IMG/VR virus record: IMGVR_UViG_3300036398_000653
Coordinates: 1 to 25,765 of that record
Length of the DNA: 25,765 bases
Reading direction: 5' to 3' (one strand)
Source of the DNA: a virus
The first letter of the stretch is position 1; each line of letters begins with the position of its first letter. Positions 1 to 9,064 of the stretch are shown in pieces. The notes below the pieces were generated by a model, which was given only the letters and a program-made list of their open reading frames with translations, was not told the origin of the DNA and made no database searches. The translations under genes and the position numbers were made by a program.

Positions 1-262
1 ATTCTGGATCAAAATACTTTTCTTCTTTAAATGAAACCATCTTGCCTACTGCTGATGGTTGATGCATTTCTCTAATATTCCCACGGAATTTTGCAAATGC
101 ATTCATAGATGCTTCTGTAGTAACAATATCGTTTTGCTTATCTAGGTTATCTAGAGATGCAAAACCTGAGACGATTCTTCGTCCTTGGTCTACTTTGGTA
201 AGGGGCATTGATAGACGAACATTGTCGCCATCAGTCACCCAAGAAGCCTTATTTATTTTCAT
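1..262 (-). CDS. Prohead protease, XkdF-like (N-terminal part only)
   Basis: The first 87 codons of a minus-strand gene that runs off the left edge of the window. The visible protein begins MKINKASWVTDGDN and contains a stretch like VSGFASLDNLDKQNDIVT followed by a region ending in MHQPSAVGKMVSF. This matches the start of the XkdF-type putative serine protease family, which trims scaffold and capsid precursors during head assembly. The catalytic part lies outside the window. The ATG at 262 is preceded by AGGAAG five bases upstream, and by an extended -10 box ten bases upstream of the start. It follows the portal gene directly (40-base gap), the usual portal-then-protease order of tailed phages. 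Family assignment is by recognition of motifs, without a search; the order supports it. Confidence 0.75.
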   Translation of the reverse strand, partial: MKINKASWVTDGDNVRLSMPLTKVDQGRRIVSGFASLDNLDKQNDIVTTEASMNAFAKFRGNIREMHQPSAVGKMVSFKEEKYFDPE

Positions 263-272
263 ATCACTTCCT

Positions 273-302
273 ATTATATCAAATGTTTATAGAGTTTCTC
301 AA
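273..302 (-). promoter_or_regulatory. Promoter of the protease gene (TTGAGA, 18 bases, TATAAT)
   Basis: On the minus strand TTGAGA (302-297) and TGATATAAT (281-273) with an 18-base spacer. It starts at the very end of the portal gene and ends ten bases before the protease ATG. Confidence 0.65.
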
Positions 303-1901
303 TTATTGAGACGCTCTGCCTTCTCCTTGTGCATTTCTTCCAGAAACGGTTGCTGTACCATCAGATTGGCTGTTTGTTCTTTCTGTATCCCGTTGGCGAT
401 TGCCAGCCAAATTTGCTCTCGTGTCAGTTGCCTGCCTTGCTGACATTTGGAATGGCTCTTCTCCATGACTAACCTGTGGCAAGTCAAGAACTTCACGGGC
501 TTCGTTGGGAAGCATAATCTGAGTCTTAACGTATCTTTCAAGAATTTGAGACTGTGCAATTTCGTCTGTAAGCGTCAACTCGTTAAACTTGAGTTCAAGA
601 ATGTCTGTCTTTTCACGGATTATCTTATTGACTATCTTTTCTAAGTGATGCTGGGCTGGTCTTGCAACCTGCTCCTTAAAGGTACGATCCTGTGCAAGTG
701 CTGCTGCAATAGCAGAAGAGTCTGCGCCTCCAAGTTTAGATATTGGTACCTGATGAGCAATTAAAATGTCATCACGATTTTGTTTTCTATATTCTTTAAA
801 TGATCCATCCTGGATACCATTTTCAATTGGCTCCATTTTAAACTCAACCTTATTCTGATCTGTATCTCCAGGAAGTGGGATATATAGAGTTCTATGAGAT
901 TGAGACTTTAAACCTGTCTGCAAGAATCTGAACATTTTGTCTTCTGCATCGCCAGATAGTTGTGCTCCCTTTAGGGTAATCACATATCTTGGTACCGCCT
1001 TGTTTTCAAAATAATCAATGTTGTACTGTGATGCTAATTTATCTCCAATAAGAGATGGCAGAGCAGATACAATATCTGGAACACCATAAAAAGTGTTTAG
1101 TGGAGAGTATTCTTTAATATGAATAATCTCATTTGGACGAGAGTCATTTGTTACTGGGTTAGGATTGCTTGCTCCAAAGTTGCGGAAGTAAACAACCTTT
1201 TGGCCAATGATTTGCAAGAATCCATCATGCAGTCTACGTACACGAACTGTCGTTGCAGGTATGTGTCCTATGTATCCAATATCTCCTTCAACATTTCTAC
1301 CTACCTCAATAAAGCCATTTCCTGTTGCTTGAACATCTGTAAAAACTTTTTCCATAATCTTTGTAAATGAGTCATCATCATTTAGGCTTTCTAGCCAGTC
1401 ACGGATCTCAATCTTCATTCTTTCTACACGCTTACGAGCACGCTTGACTTTATCCTCATCTTCACTCATTTCAAAGCGAAGCGATGTGCTATCTGTCATA
1501 GCAAAGTGGTAACCCAATCCAACAATATTTTCTACCTTAGCATCAATTGCTGCGTGGTTAGCAAATGATGTATCATAAAAGTTTGCTAACTCATACATGT
1601 TGTATGGCGGAGTAATAACATCAAACAAACCATAACCATTACGATATACAGTTCCAGGGTTAATCTGTTTAGATCCAGAGTCTTGTCCATAAGGCATTGC
1701 ATTTGCTGCATCTAAGTATGCGTCATCTCCAATTGCCTTATTAACAACTCTTGAAACTCTTCTTTTAAAATTTTGGTCTAACCCAGAATAATCTTTAAGC
1801 ATTTCCCAAGACTTGATAAACGGGTCTTGGTCTTTAAATAAATCTTCTTGTTCTTCTTGTGTATTTAGACTTGCGCCAATATATCTTTTTTCTTCACTCA
1901 T
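303..1901 (-). CDS. Phage portal protein
   Basis: A 532-residue protein of typical portal length. The portal is the dodecameric ring at the special capsid vertex through which DNA is packaged and ejected. The N-terminal third carries the pattern seen in PBSX-type portals: YGLFDVITPPYNMYELANFY, then HAAIDAKVENIVGLGYHF (residues about 90-135). The middle holds the usual region ending in a short amphipathic part, with HIKEYSPLNTFYGVPDIVSA (about 262-281). The C-terminal 40 residues are polar, rich in Gln, Arg, Asn and Gly, and probably disordered. The ATG overlaps the end of the upstream 131-residue gene by eight bases (ATGAGTGA), suggesting translational coupling. A large opposite-strand open frame and a frame-shifted one at the 3' end are shadows. 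Confidence 0.9.
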   Translation of the reverse strand: MSEEKRYIGASLNTQEEQEDLFKDQDPFIKSWEMLKDYSGLDQNFKRRVSRVVNKAIGDDAYLDAANAMPYGQDSGSKQINPGTVYRNGYGLFDVITPPYNMYELANFYDTSFANHAAIDAKVENIVGLGYHFAMTDSTSLRFEMSEDEDKVKRARKRVERMKIEIRDWLESLNDDDSFTKIMEKVFTDVQATGNGFIEVGRNVEGDIGYIGHIPATTVRVRRLHDGFLQIIGQKVVYFRNFGASNPNPVTNDSRPNEIIHIKEYSPLNTFYGVPDIVSALPSLIGDKLASQYNIDYFENKAVPRYVITLKGAQLSGDAEDKMFRFLQTGLKSQSHRTLYIPLPGDTDQNKVEFKMEPIENGIQDGSFKEYRKQNRDDILIAHQVPISKLGGADSSAIAAALAQDRTFKEQVARPAQHHLEKIVNKIIREKTDILELKFNELTLTDEIAQSQILERYVKTQIMLPNEAREVLDLPQVSHGEEPFQMSARQATDTRANLAGNRQRDTERTNSQSDGTATVSGRNAQGEGRASQ

Positions 1902-2289
1902 CTAGAGCACCCCTACCAAACTTGTCAACTGTTTGCTGTGCAGCATGCCAAGCGCCTAGGTCATTCATAGAAGGAATAAGTCCCTGCTTAAGTCTATCTA
2001 ACTGTTCTGAGTGCTCTTCATCTGTAATTCTTGTAAGTCCCGCAACAAATACTGCTTCACCATCTCCTGGGTCACCAAAGTGTTTTGCTGCATTTTTTAA
2101 TTCTGTAATCTTAGATATATCCCCACGCATGGATTCAATGTTTAGAACATTGCCTTCTCCGTCTGTAAACCACTTACCACTTGACTTTTTATATACATAC
2201 AGACCCCAGTCATATTGCTTCTCAATGACCTTTCTTCGGACATTGCTGACTATAGGTTTACCAGTTTTTTGGCTAATTAATGGATTCAT
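1894..2289 (-). CDS. Conserved phage protein of unknown function next to portal
   Basis: A 131-residue soluble protein, not recognised as an enzyme. It starts MNPLISQKTGKPIVSNVRRK and has a Trp-rich centre (YDWGLYVYKKSSGKWFTDGE) followed by a charged helical C-terminal half. No membrane segment or signal peptide is visible. I recall similar proteins beside portal genes in actinobacteriophage-like genomes, but this is memory, not a search. The ATG is seven bases downstream of a TGGTATACT box, so the mRNA is probably leaderless; an AAAGG also lies just before the start. Its last eight bases overlap the portal start, so it is co-expressed with portal. A connector or chaperone role would fit the position but is unproven. 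Confidence 0.8.
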   Translation of the reverse strand: MNPLISQKTGKPIVSNVRRKVIEKQYDWGLYVYKKSSGKWFTDGEGNVLNIESMRGDISKITELKNAAKHFGDPGDGEAVFVAGLTRITDEEHSEQLDRLKQGLIPSMNDLGAWHAAQQTVDKFGRGALDE

Positions 2290-2296
2290 AACCTTT

Positions 2297-2305
2297 AGTA
2301 TACCA
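2297..2305 (-). promoter_or_regulatory. Extended -10 promoter (TGGTATACT) for the 131-residue gene and portal
   Basis: Seven bases before the ATG at 2289, spacer AAAGGTT. It lies just outside the end of the LamG gene, which stops at 2308. Confidence 0.65.
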
Positions 2306-2307
2306 TA

Positions 2308-5300
2308 TTAGACTGGAGTCACGACAGAAGTTGACCACTCAACAGCATCATAAATCTTGAGTTTATCAGAGTCTAAAATCATTCCTTCTCCATCATCCAC
2401 AATAATCTTATTTGTTCCAATATAGGTTTTATATATTTCTGAAGGGTTTACTCCGTAGGTTGAAGAGGTTGATATTACGAGCATACCGTTCCAGGAGTAG
2501 TTGGTTTCCCAATACTGCCAATCAAAATTAACACCATCTTCAGACCTTACATTTGCCCATGGCCTTGTGATAACACTTTGGATTTGCTGAAGATCTGTGG
2601 CCTGATAATAAGAAATATTATTAAATACCCCTGGGCCATTAATATTTATTGATCCTAGGAAAGAGTCAAAAATTAGCGGGGATCCAAAAGATATTCCAAT
2701 AATGGTCCATTCTTTAATAGTTATAACTGGCTCTCTAACTATGGAACCATTTATGTAATAAGATATTCCGTTAACTTCTTCTCCCGTTGAATTATTAATT
2801 GCATATATCTTTGCTCTGCTGCCAGAAGGATTGGTTATCTTTGTGTAAAATTTAATTGTTTCATTTTTATGGTTAATTTCAAATAGTTGTACTGGGTCTA
2901 AACCAAAAGAGACGCTATCATTTCTATACCAAGCCTGGAAAGCACTAATACGATAATTGTTTGCAAGTGTTGTATTTACTGGAAGAGATATTCCTCGATC
3001 TACTGAAGCAGAAAATTCTCCTCTTACCTCAATTCCAGAATTTTTTGTCATGTATAGATATGGGGTGCTTCCTTTATAAATACTAAAAGGATTTTTAGAC
3101 TTGTAGTCATAATAAATTCCTGCTCTTTTGTATGGAAATAGATCGTTTCCAAACTTTGTTCCAACAGGATTAAAAGAGTTATCATTTAATACTTGAGAGG
3201 CTAATGACAAAGTTCTTAGTGTTATTGGCTTTGTTATTGTTCCACGAACATTAAATTCTAGCCTATAAACTATTGCTAGTTCATTAAAATCTACAGTTTT
3301 ACTTGGATATATTAGCGTATTATTTACAACTTCAAATCTTGTTGTTGACCACTGGGGATGGCTATCCATATCTAAAATTTTTGTTTCTATTGGCCTATCA
3401 ACAGTTAGGAAATTGCCAACTGGTGAGTTGGCCCCTTCTGCTACATATTGAAAAGTTATATAACTTCTAACAGCAGCATCATCAGTGTTATATATATTTG
3501 CTAGAACTGATTGCTCAGCCATATCTAAGTAGTCTTCCCATCCAGTCTCAGCCTCATCTGCTAGATCTGCATATGTTCTTTGTGTTGGTAAAGAATATTG
3601 CTCATATAGGTCTAGATAGGAAAAAGACTCAACCCCAACTCTTTCCTGTACAACTGTAGATGGCTCTGGATAGTCTACATTGAACTGAATAAAGTCTAGG
3701 TCATAATATTCGTTTCCAACATCATTTTTTACATACTGGGCAAAATAAGAAAGTGGCATATAATCTTCCCAATATCCAGATATACCGATATCTAAAAAGA
3801 ATGTGTTATATGATTCGTTTGGAAGCAAGGTATAACTTGCTGTATGAACAATAAGTTCATCTCCAGAAGTAATTAGGGCTATGCCATTAGGCATAAAATG
3901 ATCTGAAACCTGACCAACATTAAATGCAGTAGATAAGCCAACAGTGTAAATATATCCAGTAAAAGTTTTATTTTCTGTTTTGTCTCCAGCAATATATAAA
4001 GTTAGTCCTTTTCTGTTTCCAAAAAATGTTGCAACATTTCCACCAAATGTTTCAATAAGGCTGTCTATGTTTATTCCAACTGCTCTTTTTGTATTTAATA
4101 CAAGGGAATCAGTTGTAAATAGCAATTCTTCTTCGCCATTGTATGTCAAATAATACTTTACTAACAGACCTTCTTTTATTACGCTCATTCTATTTCCAGT
4201 AAGGGCATCCTGTATATCAAAAAGTATTTGCTCTTGTGGATTGTCATCTATTGCTTGTATTACTAAGTATATTCCGTGCACTTCATCATTTAAAATATCT
4301 AATGTTGAAAAATTCATATATCCGTCTATATCGTCCCAACTACTATTAGGTTTTAGACATATAAAGTTTGTATTTCCAGACTGAATAGCCTGATTATCGT
4401 CATAAAATTGTGTCAAAGTCTTTGTACCAATAGATATATCTGGAAGACTATAAGATGGGGTATCTAGAGATGTTGCTGTAGTTACAAGGTTGTCAAATGT
4501 TCCTTGCTGCCACTTTGCAAAGTTTGGATAAGAATAGTTAGCCGTATAGTCAGCAAAAGAATAATCAATGAAAGCAGATGTTCCTCCATAGGCAGAGTTA
4601 ATACCTTCGGGAGACTCTACTCCTTGTCCATATACCCATCTACGCTTAGCAACAGTAACTGGAACCTGATATGAATAAATTGCTATACAGTCAAGTTCTA
4701 TTTCTGGAACATCTGAGTACGCATAAAACCCAAGCCAGTCTTGAGAGTCTCCGTTTGCACTATTAACTATTGATGGAAGAGGTATTGAATTGGTGCTAAA
4801 AGATAAAGATAGAACCTCTTCTCCATTAATCAATAGACTTGCAGAATCTTTAATAATACGAATATCAATAAGCATTGGTCTATACCATTCACCAACAAAA
4901 TGTGACCTAAATGCATTTCCAATTTTTAATGTTATAAATCCTGACTCAACATATAATCCGTCTGAAGATGCTATTGGACCAAAAATCTTTCGTGGTTGTA
5001 GTGTATCAGAATTAATTCTAGCCCAAAACTCAACAGTATATTCCCCATATCTTCCCAATTCATTTAAAAATCCTTGTCCTGGAATAAGCAAAGATGGATT
5101 CTCTCCATTAGGGACAATCTTTGTTGCACCAGTTGCTCCATATACAAGCGGAATACTTGTATTTTTTGCAAACAAAGAAGTTTCAGACGCAAGGTAATAT
5201 CCGTTTACTCCAGTTAAGCCATATGGAAGTGCATCAATCGCATAGTCTTGGGTTATAGCAATATCTGTAGGAAATGACTCAACAGAACTCCCTAAAGATG

Positions 5301-5904
5301 TAGCATGGAACTCTTCTGCCCACTGCCCAGCACTTATTCCATTAACATAAAATTCATAGTCTGAAGAAGATGCTCCTCCAGTAATAGTAGATATTTTTAT
5401 AACAATTCTAAAAGTTGCTACCTTATCTGGAATAGGAAATGTAGAAGATAAAAAAGACCAACGATTATATAATGGGTCAACAAAAGTTTCTAATTGCTCT
5501 ACAACAGAAGACGTTGCTGGATCTGTGTACTCAAACCCAATAGATACCGAACTTACATAAATACTATTTGAATAAAAATATGAACCAACTGAAAATGATC
5601 CAAGTTCAGAACTCATATTAGAAAAATTACTTAGGTTTGGACTAACTAGTTTAATGACTCCAGTTGCCCCACTTGGAACCGTACCAAGAATGCTAGTTGA
5701 CAAACTATCTTCAAAAGGAGCATCTACGGCACCACTACCAGGATCTGTATTAACAGTTGCTCCAGTAGTTGTCCACTGAGATTCAACATTTCTTTTGGCT
5801 TCTGTAATCAAACTTACATAGTCAGCCTTGTCATCCAGTGCCCACAAGACTAATGGGTGTTCTGAGAAGATCTTCTCTGCATACAAATTTGATGGGTTAG
5901 ACAT
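2308..5904 (-). CDS. Very large LamG-like virion protein (probable minor tail or surface protein)
   Basis: A 1198-residue protein, the largest in the window. The N-terminus reads MSNPSNLYAEKIFSEHPLVL, which I have seen at the start of large aquatic phage structural proteins. Residues about 260-420 look like a concanavalin A/LamG jelly-roll: YTVEFWARI at 289, then alternating strands ending in LDCIAIYSYQ. A second related beta-rich region covers about 560-690, and more beta repeats follow. These domains typically bind glycans or line appendages. No catalytic motif is seen. The ATG has an AGGAG with a good spacing (at 5909-5913) and sits 17 bases below a TGCTATAAT box that starts right after the ribonucleotide reductase stop codon. 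It precedes the 131-residue gene and portal in the same direction. Exact virion location is inferred. Confidence 0.75.
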   Translation of the reverse strand: MSNPSNLYAEKIFSEHPLVLWALDDKADYVSLITEAKRNVESQWTTTGATVNTDPGSGAVDAPFEDSLSTSILGTVPSGATGVIKLVSPNLSNFSNMSSELGSFSVGSYFYSNSIYVSSVSIGFEYTDPATSSVVEQLETFVDPLYNRWSFLSSTFPIPDKVATFRIVIKISTITGGASSSDYEFYVNGISAGQWAEEFHATSLGSSVESFPTDIAITQDYAIDALPYGLTGVNGYYLASETSLFAKNTSIPLVYGATGATKIVPNGENPSLLIPGQGFLNELGRYGEYTVEFWARINSDTLQPRKIFGPIASSDGLYVESGFITLKIGNAFRSHFVGEWYRPMLIDIRIIKDSASLLINGEEVLSLSFSTNSIPLPSIVNSANGDSQDWLGFYAYSDVPEIELDCIAIYSYQVPVTVAKRRWVYGQGVESPEGINSAYGGTSAFIDYSFADYTANYSYPNFAKWQQGTFDNLVTTATSLDTPSYSLPDISIGTKTLTQFYDDNQAIQSGNTNFICLKPNSSWDDIDGYMNFSTLDILNDEVHGIYLVIQAIDDNPQEQILFDIQDALTGNRMSVIKEGLLVKYYLTYNGEEELLFTTDSLVLNTKRAVGINIDSLIETFGGNVATFFGNRKGLTLYIAGDKTENKTFTGYIYTVGLSTAFNVGQVSDHFMPNGIALITSGDELIVHTASYTLLPNESYNTFFLDIGISGYWEDYMPLSYFAQYVKNDVGNEYYDLDFIQFNVDYPEPSTVVQERVGVESFSYLDLYEQYSLPTQRTYADLADEAETGWEDYLDMAEQSVLANIYNTDDAAVRSYITFQYVAEGANSPVGNFLTVDRPIETKILDMDSHPQWSTTRFEVVNNTLIYPSKTVDFNELAIVYRLEFNVRGTITKPITLRTLSLASQVLNDNSFNPVGTKFGNDLFPYKRAGIYYDYKSKNPFSIYKGSTPYLYMTKNSGIEVRGEFSASVDRGISLPVNTTLANNYRISAFQAWYRNDSVSFGLDPVQLFEINHKNETIKFYTKITNPSGSRAKIYAINNSTGEEVNGISYYINGSIVREPVITIKEWTIIGISFGSPLIFDSFLGSININGPGVFNNISYYQATDLQQIQSVITRPWANVRSEDGVNFDWQYWETNYSWNGMLVISTSSTYGVNPSEIYKTYIGTNKIIVDDGEGMILDSDKLKIYDAVEWSTSVVTPV

Positions 5905-5921
5905 AATTCTCCTATCCCACT

Positions 5922-5930
5922 ATTATAGCA
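5922..5930 (-). promoter_or_regulatory. Extended -10 promoter (TGCTATAAT) of the LamG gene
   Basis: Nine bases downstream (leftward) of the reductase stop, 17 bases before ATG 5904; the short leader holds AGGAG. Confidence 0.65.
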
Positions 5931-5939
5931 GGCTAGAGT

Positions 5940-7973
5940 CTAATATAACTTAATCTCACAAGCATCTGTAGAACAATATTTTTCTGACTCAGCATCAAGG
6001 TTATCATTGCCATCATAAATAGCAGACCAATCAATTTTGCCAATCTTTCCTACATATGAGTTATATTCTTCTCTTGTGATTTCTGTATAAGGTTGCTGTG
6101 GATAAACCTTATCTCCCATTGGTAGGAAGGATACTGCCTTTAACTGTCCCTCATACATGTTTAAGGCAGGAGCAATAAATTTCTTCTCATTTTCTTTGTC
6201 AAATGACAGAGTTACAGAAACACCATTATCTGACCAATACTTCTGGGCTGTTGCTGCCAAACCAATCTTTTCAAATAAACTTACCTGCTTCTCAGAACGC
6301 TTATGTCCTGATGCAACTGGGAAATAAACTACTTGTGTGTTTGCTGATACAAGGTCTGGTTCAACTTTATATCCCGCTGCTTTAAACAGGTGAAGCATTG
6401 GATCAGTATCGCCAAAGCGAATAGCACGAAGATAAAATTCTCCTCCAGGACCCCAGTGAACTCCAGGGGTAGCGCCAGAAAGCAATGACACAGATCCTGA
6501 TGGCTTAACGGTGGTTACACGAACGGACTCACGAACACATAGCCATTCTGAATATGAGTGATCATATTGACGAATTGTGTTGTATCCTTCATCCATCCAT
6601 TCACGGGTTGTCGGCAATCCGTGCTCATCAGCAAAGGCTGCAATGCCTGTAAGTGATGTGCCAATACGACGATTTCTTTGCATGATACCGTTTGTCTGTT
6701 GCCAATGTGTTGGCATAAGAGTTACAGTCTTTCCATAAAGATAAGCAAACTTTAACGTTTTTAGGAAATCTTCTTTAGAGTCATGACGATTTAAATGTAC
6801 CTCTACAAGAGTACAAAGTTCATATGATTCCAATGGCTGCTCTGCACAAGGATTGAAGCCCATGATACGAGCATCTTTATAGTCTGGAGCATCTGCAAGA
6901 CGACCGTAATCTCTAGCAACACCAAGCCAGATAAAACCTGGCTCTCCATTGTCTGCAATTAAATCTACATAGTCTTCATATTTTGTTCCAACCTTAGCAG
7001 CAATTGAGTTATTGCTCATCCATGCCCAACCTGGCTTTTCTGGATCATATGAATTTCTTTCTGGAAACACTTCTGGATTCTTAAGATTAATAAAACCACT
7101 ATCTTCTGGTGTACCAAGTGCAAGGGTAGCAGAACGACGAACATTTCCAGAAACAACGCAAGTACCAATAAGATTTACAATATCTACAATAGCACGGCTA
7201 TCAAGTAGTTCTCCCGCTCTAGAGCCTACGACATTACGAATGCGGGTATGCAGATCAATAAGTGGTGCTGGACCGCTAGCAACCCCTCCAAAGCCCTTAA
7301 TGGGTGCTCCTAGAGGACGGATTAGGTCATAATTAAACTCCTGTACCGCTTGATTTTGACGAAGAAATGAGTTGATCAAAAGACGAACAGACTCTACCCA
7401 GCCTTCACGGGTATCAGGGATTTCATAGACTGAGGCTGGCTCTGAAGGTGCATAAATAGACATTTGCTTGTCTTGTCCAAGGGTGTCAAATCCTACACCA
7501 ATACCAAGCATAAGAGCATCCATAACCCATGCAAATAGGGCACCTGGATCATTACGATCAATGTCACGAGTAGAAACCATTGCACAGTTTTGGAGGGATG
7601 CTGAGTTACGCTTCTCCATAGTCATAGGTGTACCAAATGCCCAGAGACCACGGCCTGGGGGGGTCCACTTTAACTCAAACATTCTTTGAAATGCTTCTTG
7701 AGCGGACTTCTGAGCCTTGTTGTCATTCCACGGAAGTCGATTATCTTTAGCGTGGTTTTTCTGTACTGAATACATGCCCTCAATTACACGACGACAAACT
7801 TCATGCCAGCGTTCCTTTGTTCCGTCCTCTTTAACACGGGAATAGGTACGAATAAACGTAATCTCTCCAAGTGAGTTAGAGCCTGCATCTGAGAATCCAA
7901 ATGGTGCTGGAATCAGTTGATATTTATTAACAAAATCTTCTGATAGACGAAATGAAAATACGCTTTCTGACAT
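5940..7973 (-). CDS. nrdJ: Adenosylcobalamin-dependent ribonucleoside-triphosphate reductase (class II)
   Basis: A 677-residue monomeric class II reductase that converts ribonucleotides to deoxyribonucleotides for phage DNA synthesis, using coenzyme B12 to make the radical. The key residues are present with the same spacing as the Lactobacillus leichmannii enzyme: C130 (redox pair), then C376, E378 and C387 in NPCAEQPLESYELC, matching C408/E410/C419, and C387 as the pair partner of C130. The C-terminal shuttle pair is C667 and C672 (YCSTDACEIKLY). Other hallmarks are GIGVGFDTLG (157-166) and VKPSGSVSLLSGATPGVHWG (489-508). It appears intact, without an intein. The start at 7973 has AAAGG about 11 bases upstream; its mRNA would begin with a hairpin near 8027. 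An unusual position, between virion genes rather than among replication genes. Confidence 0.95.
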   Translation of the reverse strand: MSESVFSFRLSEDFVNKYQLIPAPFGFSDAGSNSLGEITFIRTYSRVKEDGTKERWHEVCRRVIEGMYSVQKNHAKDNRLPWNDNKAQKSAQEAFQRMFELKWTPPGRGLWAFGTPMTMEKRNSASLQNCAMVSTRDIDRNDPGALFAWVMDALMLGIGVGFDTLGQDKQMSIYAPSEPASVYEIPDTREGWVESVRLLINSFLRQNQAVQEFNYDLIRPLGAPIKGFGGVASGPAPLIDLHTRIRNVVGSRAGELLDSRAIVDIVNLIGTCVVSGNVRRSATLALGTPEDSGFINLKNPEVFPERNSYDPEKPGWAWMSNNSIAAKVGTKYEDYVDLIADNGEPGFIWLGVARDYGRLADAPDYKDARIMGFNPCAEQPLESYELCTLVEVHLNRHDSKEDFLKTLKFAYLYGKTVTLMPTHWQQTNGIMQRNRRIGTSLTGIAAFADEHGLPTTREWMDEGYNTIRQYDHSYSEWLCVRESVRVTTVKPSGSVSLLSGATPGVHWGPGGEFYLRAIRFGDTDPMLHLFKAAGYKVEPDLVSANTQVVYFPVASGHKRSEKQVSLFEKIGLAATAQKYWSDNGVSVTLSFDKENEKKFIAPALNMYEGQLKAVSFLPMGDKVYPQQPYTEITREEYNSYVGKIGKIDWSAIYDGNDNLDAESEKYCSTDACEIKLY

Positions 7974-8008
7974 TTATTATTTACCTTTCATAGCAAAATT
8001 AAGTGAGT

Positions 8009-8027
8009 ACTTCATAGTTTCTGAAGT
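8009..8027 (-). promoter_or_regulatory. Hairpin in the leader of the ribonucleotide reductase mRNA
   Basis: A six-base-pair inverted repeat (ACTTCA / TGAAGT, extendable to seven with 8008 and 8028) with a seven-base loop. It falls at or within a base or two of the transcription start predicted from the -10 box at 8035-8043, so the mRNA would carry a 5'-terminal hairpin. Such hairpins often protect transcripts from decay. The structure is seen directly; the role is inferred. Confidence 0.45.
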
Positions 8028-8034
8028 AGTCTTA

Positions 8035-8043
8035 AGTATAGCA
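8035..8043 (-). promoter_or_regulatory. Extended -10 promoter of nrdJ (TGCTATACT)
   Basis: On the minus strand the box reads TGCTATACT, about 60 bases upstream of the reductase start. No TTGACA-like -35 is visible; the region upstream is the T-rich tail of the preceding terminator. It belongs to the TGnTATA(A/C)T set that recurs throughout the window. Confidence 0.6.
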
Positions 8044-8050
8044 TAGATTT

Positions 8051-8081
8051 AAAAAGAAAAACACGCTCAAAAAGAACGTGT
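8051..8081 (-). terminator. Intrinsic terminator after the sulfotransferase gene
   Basis: On the minus strand an eight-base-pair stem (ACACGTTC pairing with GAGCGTGT, one G-U pair) with a five-T loop is followed by TTTTCTTTTT. It lies 70 bases after the sulfotransferase stop and just before the nrdJ promoter, so it separates the two units. A second hairpin at 8098-8128 (arms of 11 bases) lies between the stop codon and this terminator. Confidence 0.8.
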
Positions 8082-8150
8082 AAATCTTTTGTTTAGGGTT
8101 AGTACTTTTGTTTTTTTAAAGTATTAACTACTAATATAAATATCTATAAT

Positions 8151-8990
8151 TTAAAAATCTTTCCCTTTAACTTTCATCAAAGAGTTATCTCTCCAAAATT
8201 CCATATTAGAGTACTTGTGTTTAATGTAGTCAGAAAGAATGTCTACTGATGTTGACGATATTGACAAAGACTCTCTAACATCGTGCAAGTTCTCAGGATA
8301 GCCAAGATCTATATCGTTATCTAACTCTATCTTTTTTATGTTATTAAAGTCATGTTTATATTCTGGTAACTCTAAAAATTTATAGATACCAGACATTGTT
8401 TCTTGTGGTTTTAATACAAGATCATTGTATTCAACAATATGAAAAATATCCTTGTTTTCTAGATAGAATGCGGATGCAACAGAAACTAGTGCTCTGTCTA
8501 TATCCCCATTTATTTGCATAAGATATTCACATATACAGTCTTCATCAGAACGATAAATATTAACAAAAGCATTATTACTTATAACGTCATTTCTTAAACG
8601 ATCAGAATCCAGTTTAATAAATGAAGCAAGAATTTCTAAAATATCACGAACTGTGACTATAATCTTAGGACTTTTTGTAATATATTTTTTTATTAAATCA
8701 AGATTTCCTGGCATTCCCCAGTCTTTTTGCCTATCAACTATTATAGGCTTTTCTACATTTTTATAAAATGTATCAAAGAAAGAATAAAGTAGTTCTGACC
8801 CTCTGTCCTTATTTTCTTCATTTCGTTTTATACTATTTAAATAATTATACGACTTAGAATACTCCCACATCAAATCAAGAAGTGGGCTGAGTGGTGTGCT
8901 ATAAATATTTGGATTTTGATTTAATATTGCTGATAATAGTGTATTTCCACTTCTTGGTAAACCCGCTAAAAAATAATAAGTTTTTTTCAT
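8151..8990 (-). CDS. Sulfotransferase-family protein
   Basis: A 279-residue cytosolic protein of the P-loop sulfotransferase superfamily, which moves sulfate from PAPS to an acceptor hydroxyl or amine. The 5'-phosphosulfate loop is GLPRSGNT at residues 10-17, directly after a hydrophobic strand, and the 3'-phosphate motif is VTVRDILEILASF at 112-124. Length and layout fit bacterial and phage members. The acceptor cannot be told from sequence; host surface glycans or phage fibre components are possible. The ATG at 8990 lies six bases below a TGATATACT box with only Ts between, so the transcript should be leaderless. The gene is a single-gene unit, with its own promoter and an intrinsic terminator, sitting between adhesin genes and nrdJ. 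It is more AT-rich by eye than the fibre genes, consistent with separate acquisition. Confidence 0.85.
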   Translation of the reverse strand: MKKTYYFLAGLPRSGNTLLSAILNQNPNIYSTPLSPLLDLMWEYSKSYNYLNSIKRNEENKDRGSELLYSFFDTFYKNVEKPIIVDRQKDWGMPGNLDLIKKYITKSPKIIVTVRDILEILASFIKLDSDRLRNDVISNNAFVNIYRSDEDCICEYLMQINGDIDRALVSVASAFYLENKDIFHIVEYNDLVLKPQETMSGIYKFLELPEYKHDFNNIKKIELDNDIDLGYPENLHDVRESLSISSTSVDILSDYIKHKYSNMEFWRDNSLMKVKGKDF

Positions 8991-8996
8991 AAAAAA

Positions 8997-9005
8997 AGTA
9001 TATCA
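8997..9005 (-). promoter_or_regulatory. Extended -10 promoter of the sulfotransferase gene (TGATATACT)
   Basis: The minus-strand box ends six bases before the ATG at 8990 and the intervening bases are all T, leaving no room for a ribosome-binding site. A leaderless transcript is expected. Confidence 0.7.
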
Positions 9006-9064
9006 TACGGTCAACAATTTTTATAATTATTGCCATTAACATTTTTATTTTAGTGGATTATTTT

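Noticed and set aside
299-559. 86-residue minus-strand frame at the 3' end of the portal gene
   Set aside because: It overlaps the portal C-terminus in another frame without its own start signals; no programmed frameshift site was seen.
7974-8034. Cobalamin riboswitch upstream of the B12-dependent reductase
   Set aside because: The leader from the predicted start to the ATG is only about 55 bases, far shorter than a cobalamin riboswitch, and no B12-box-like sequence was seen.
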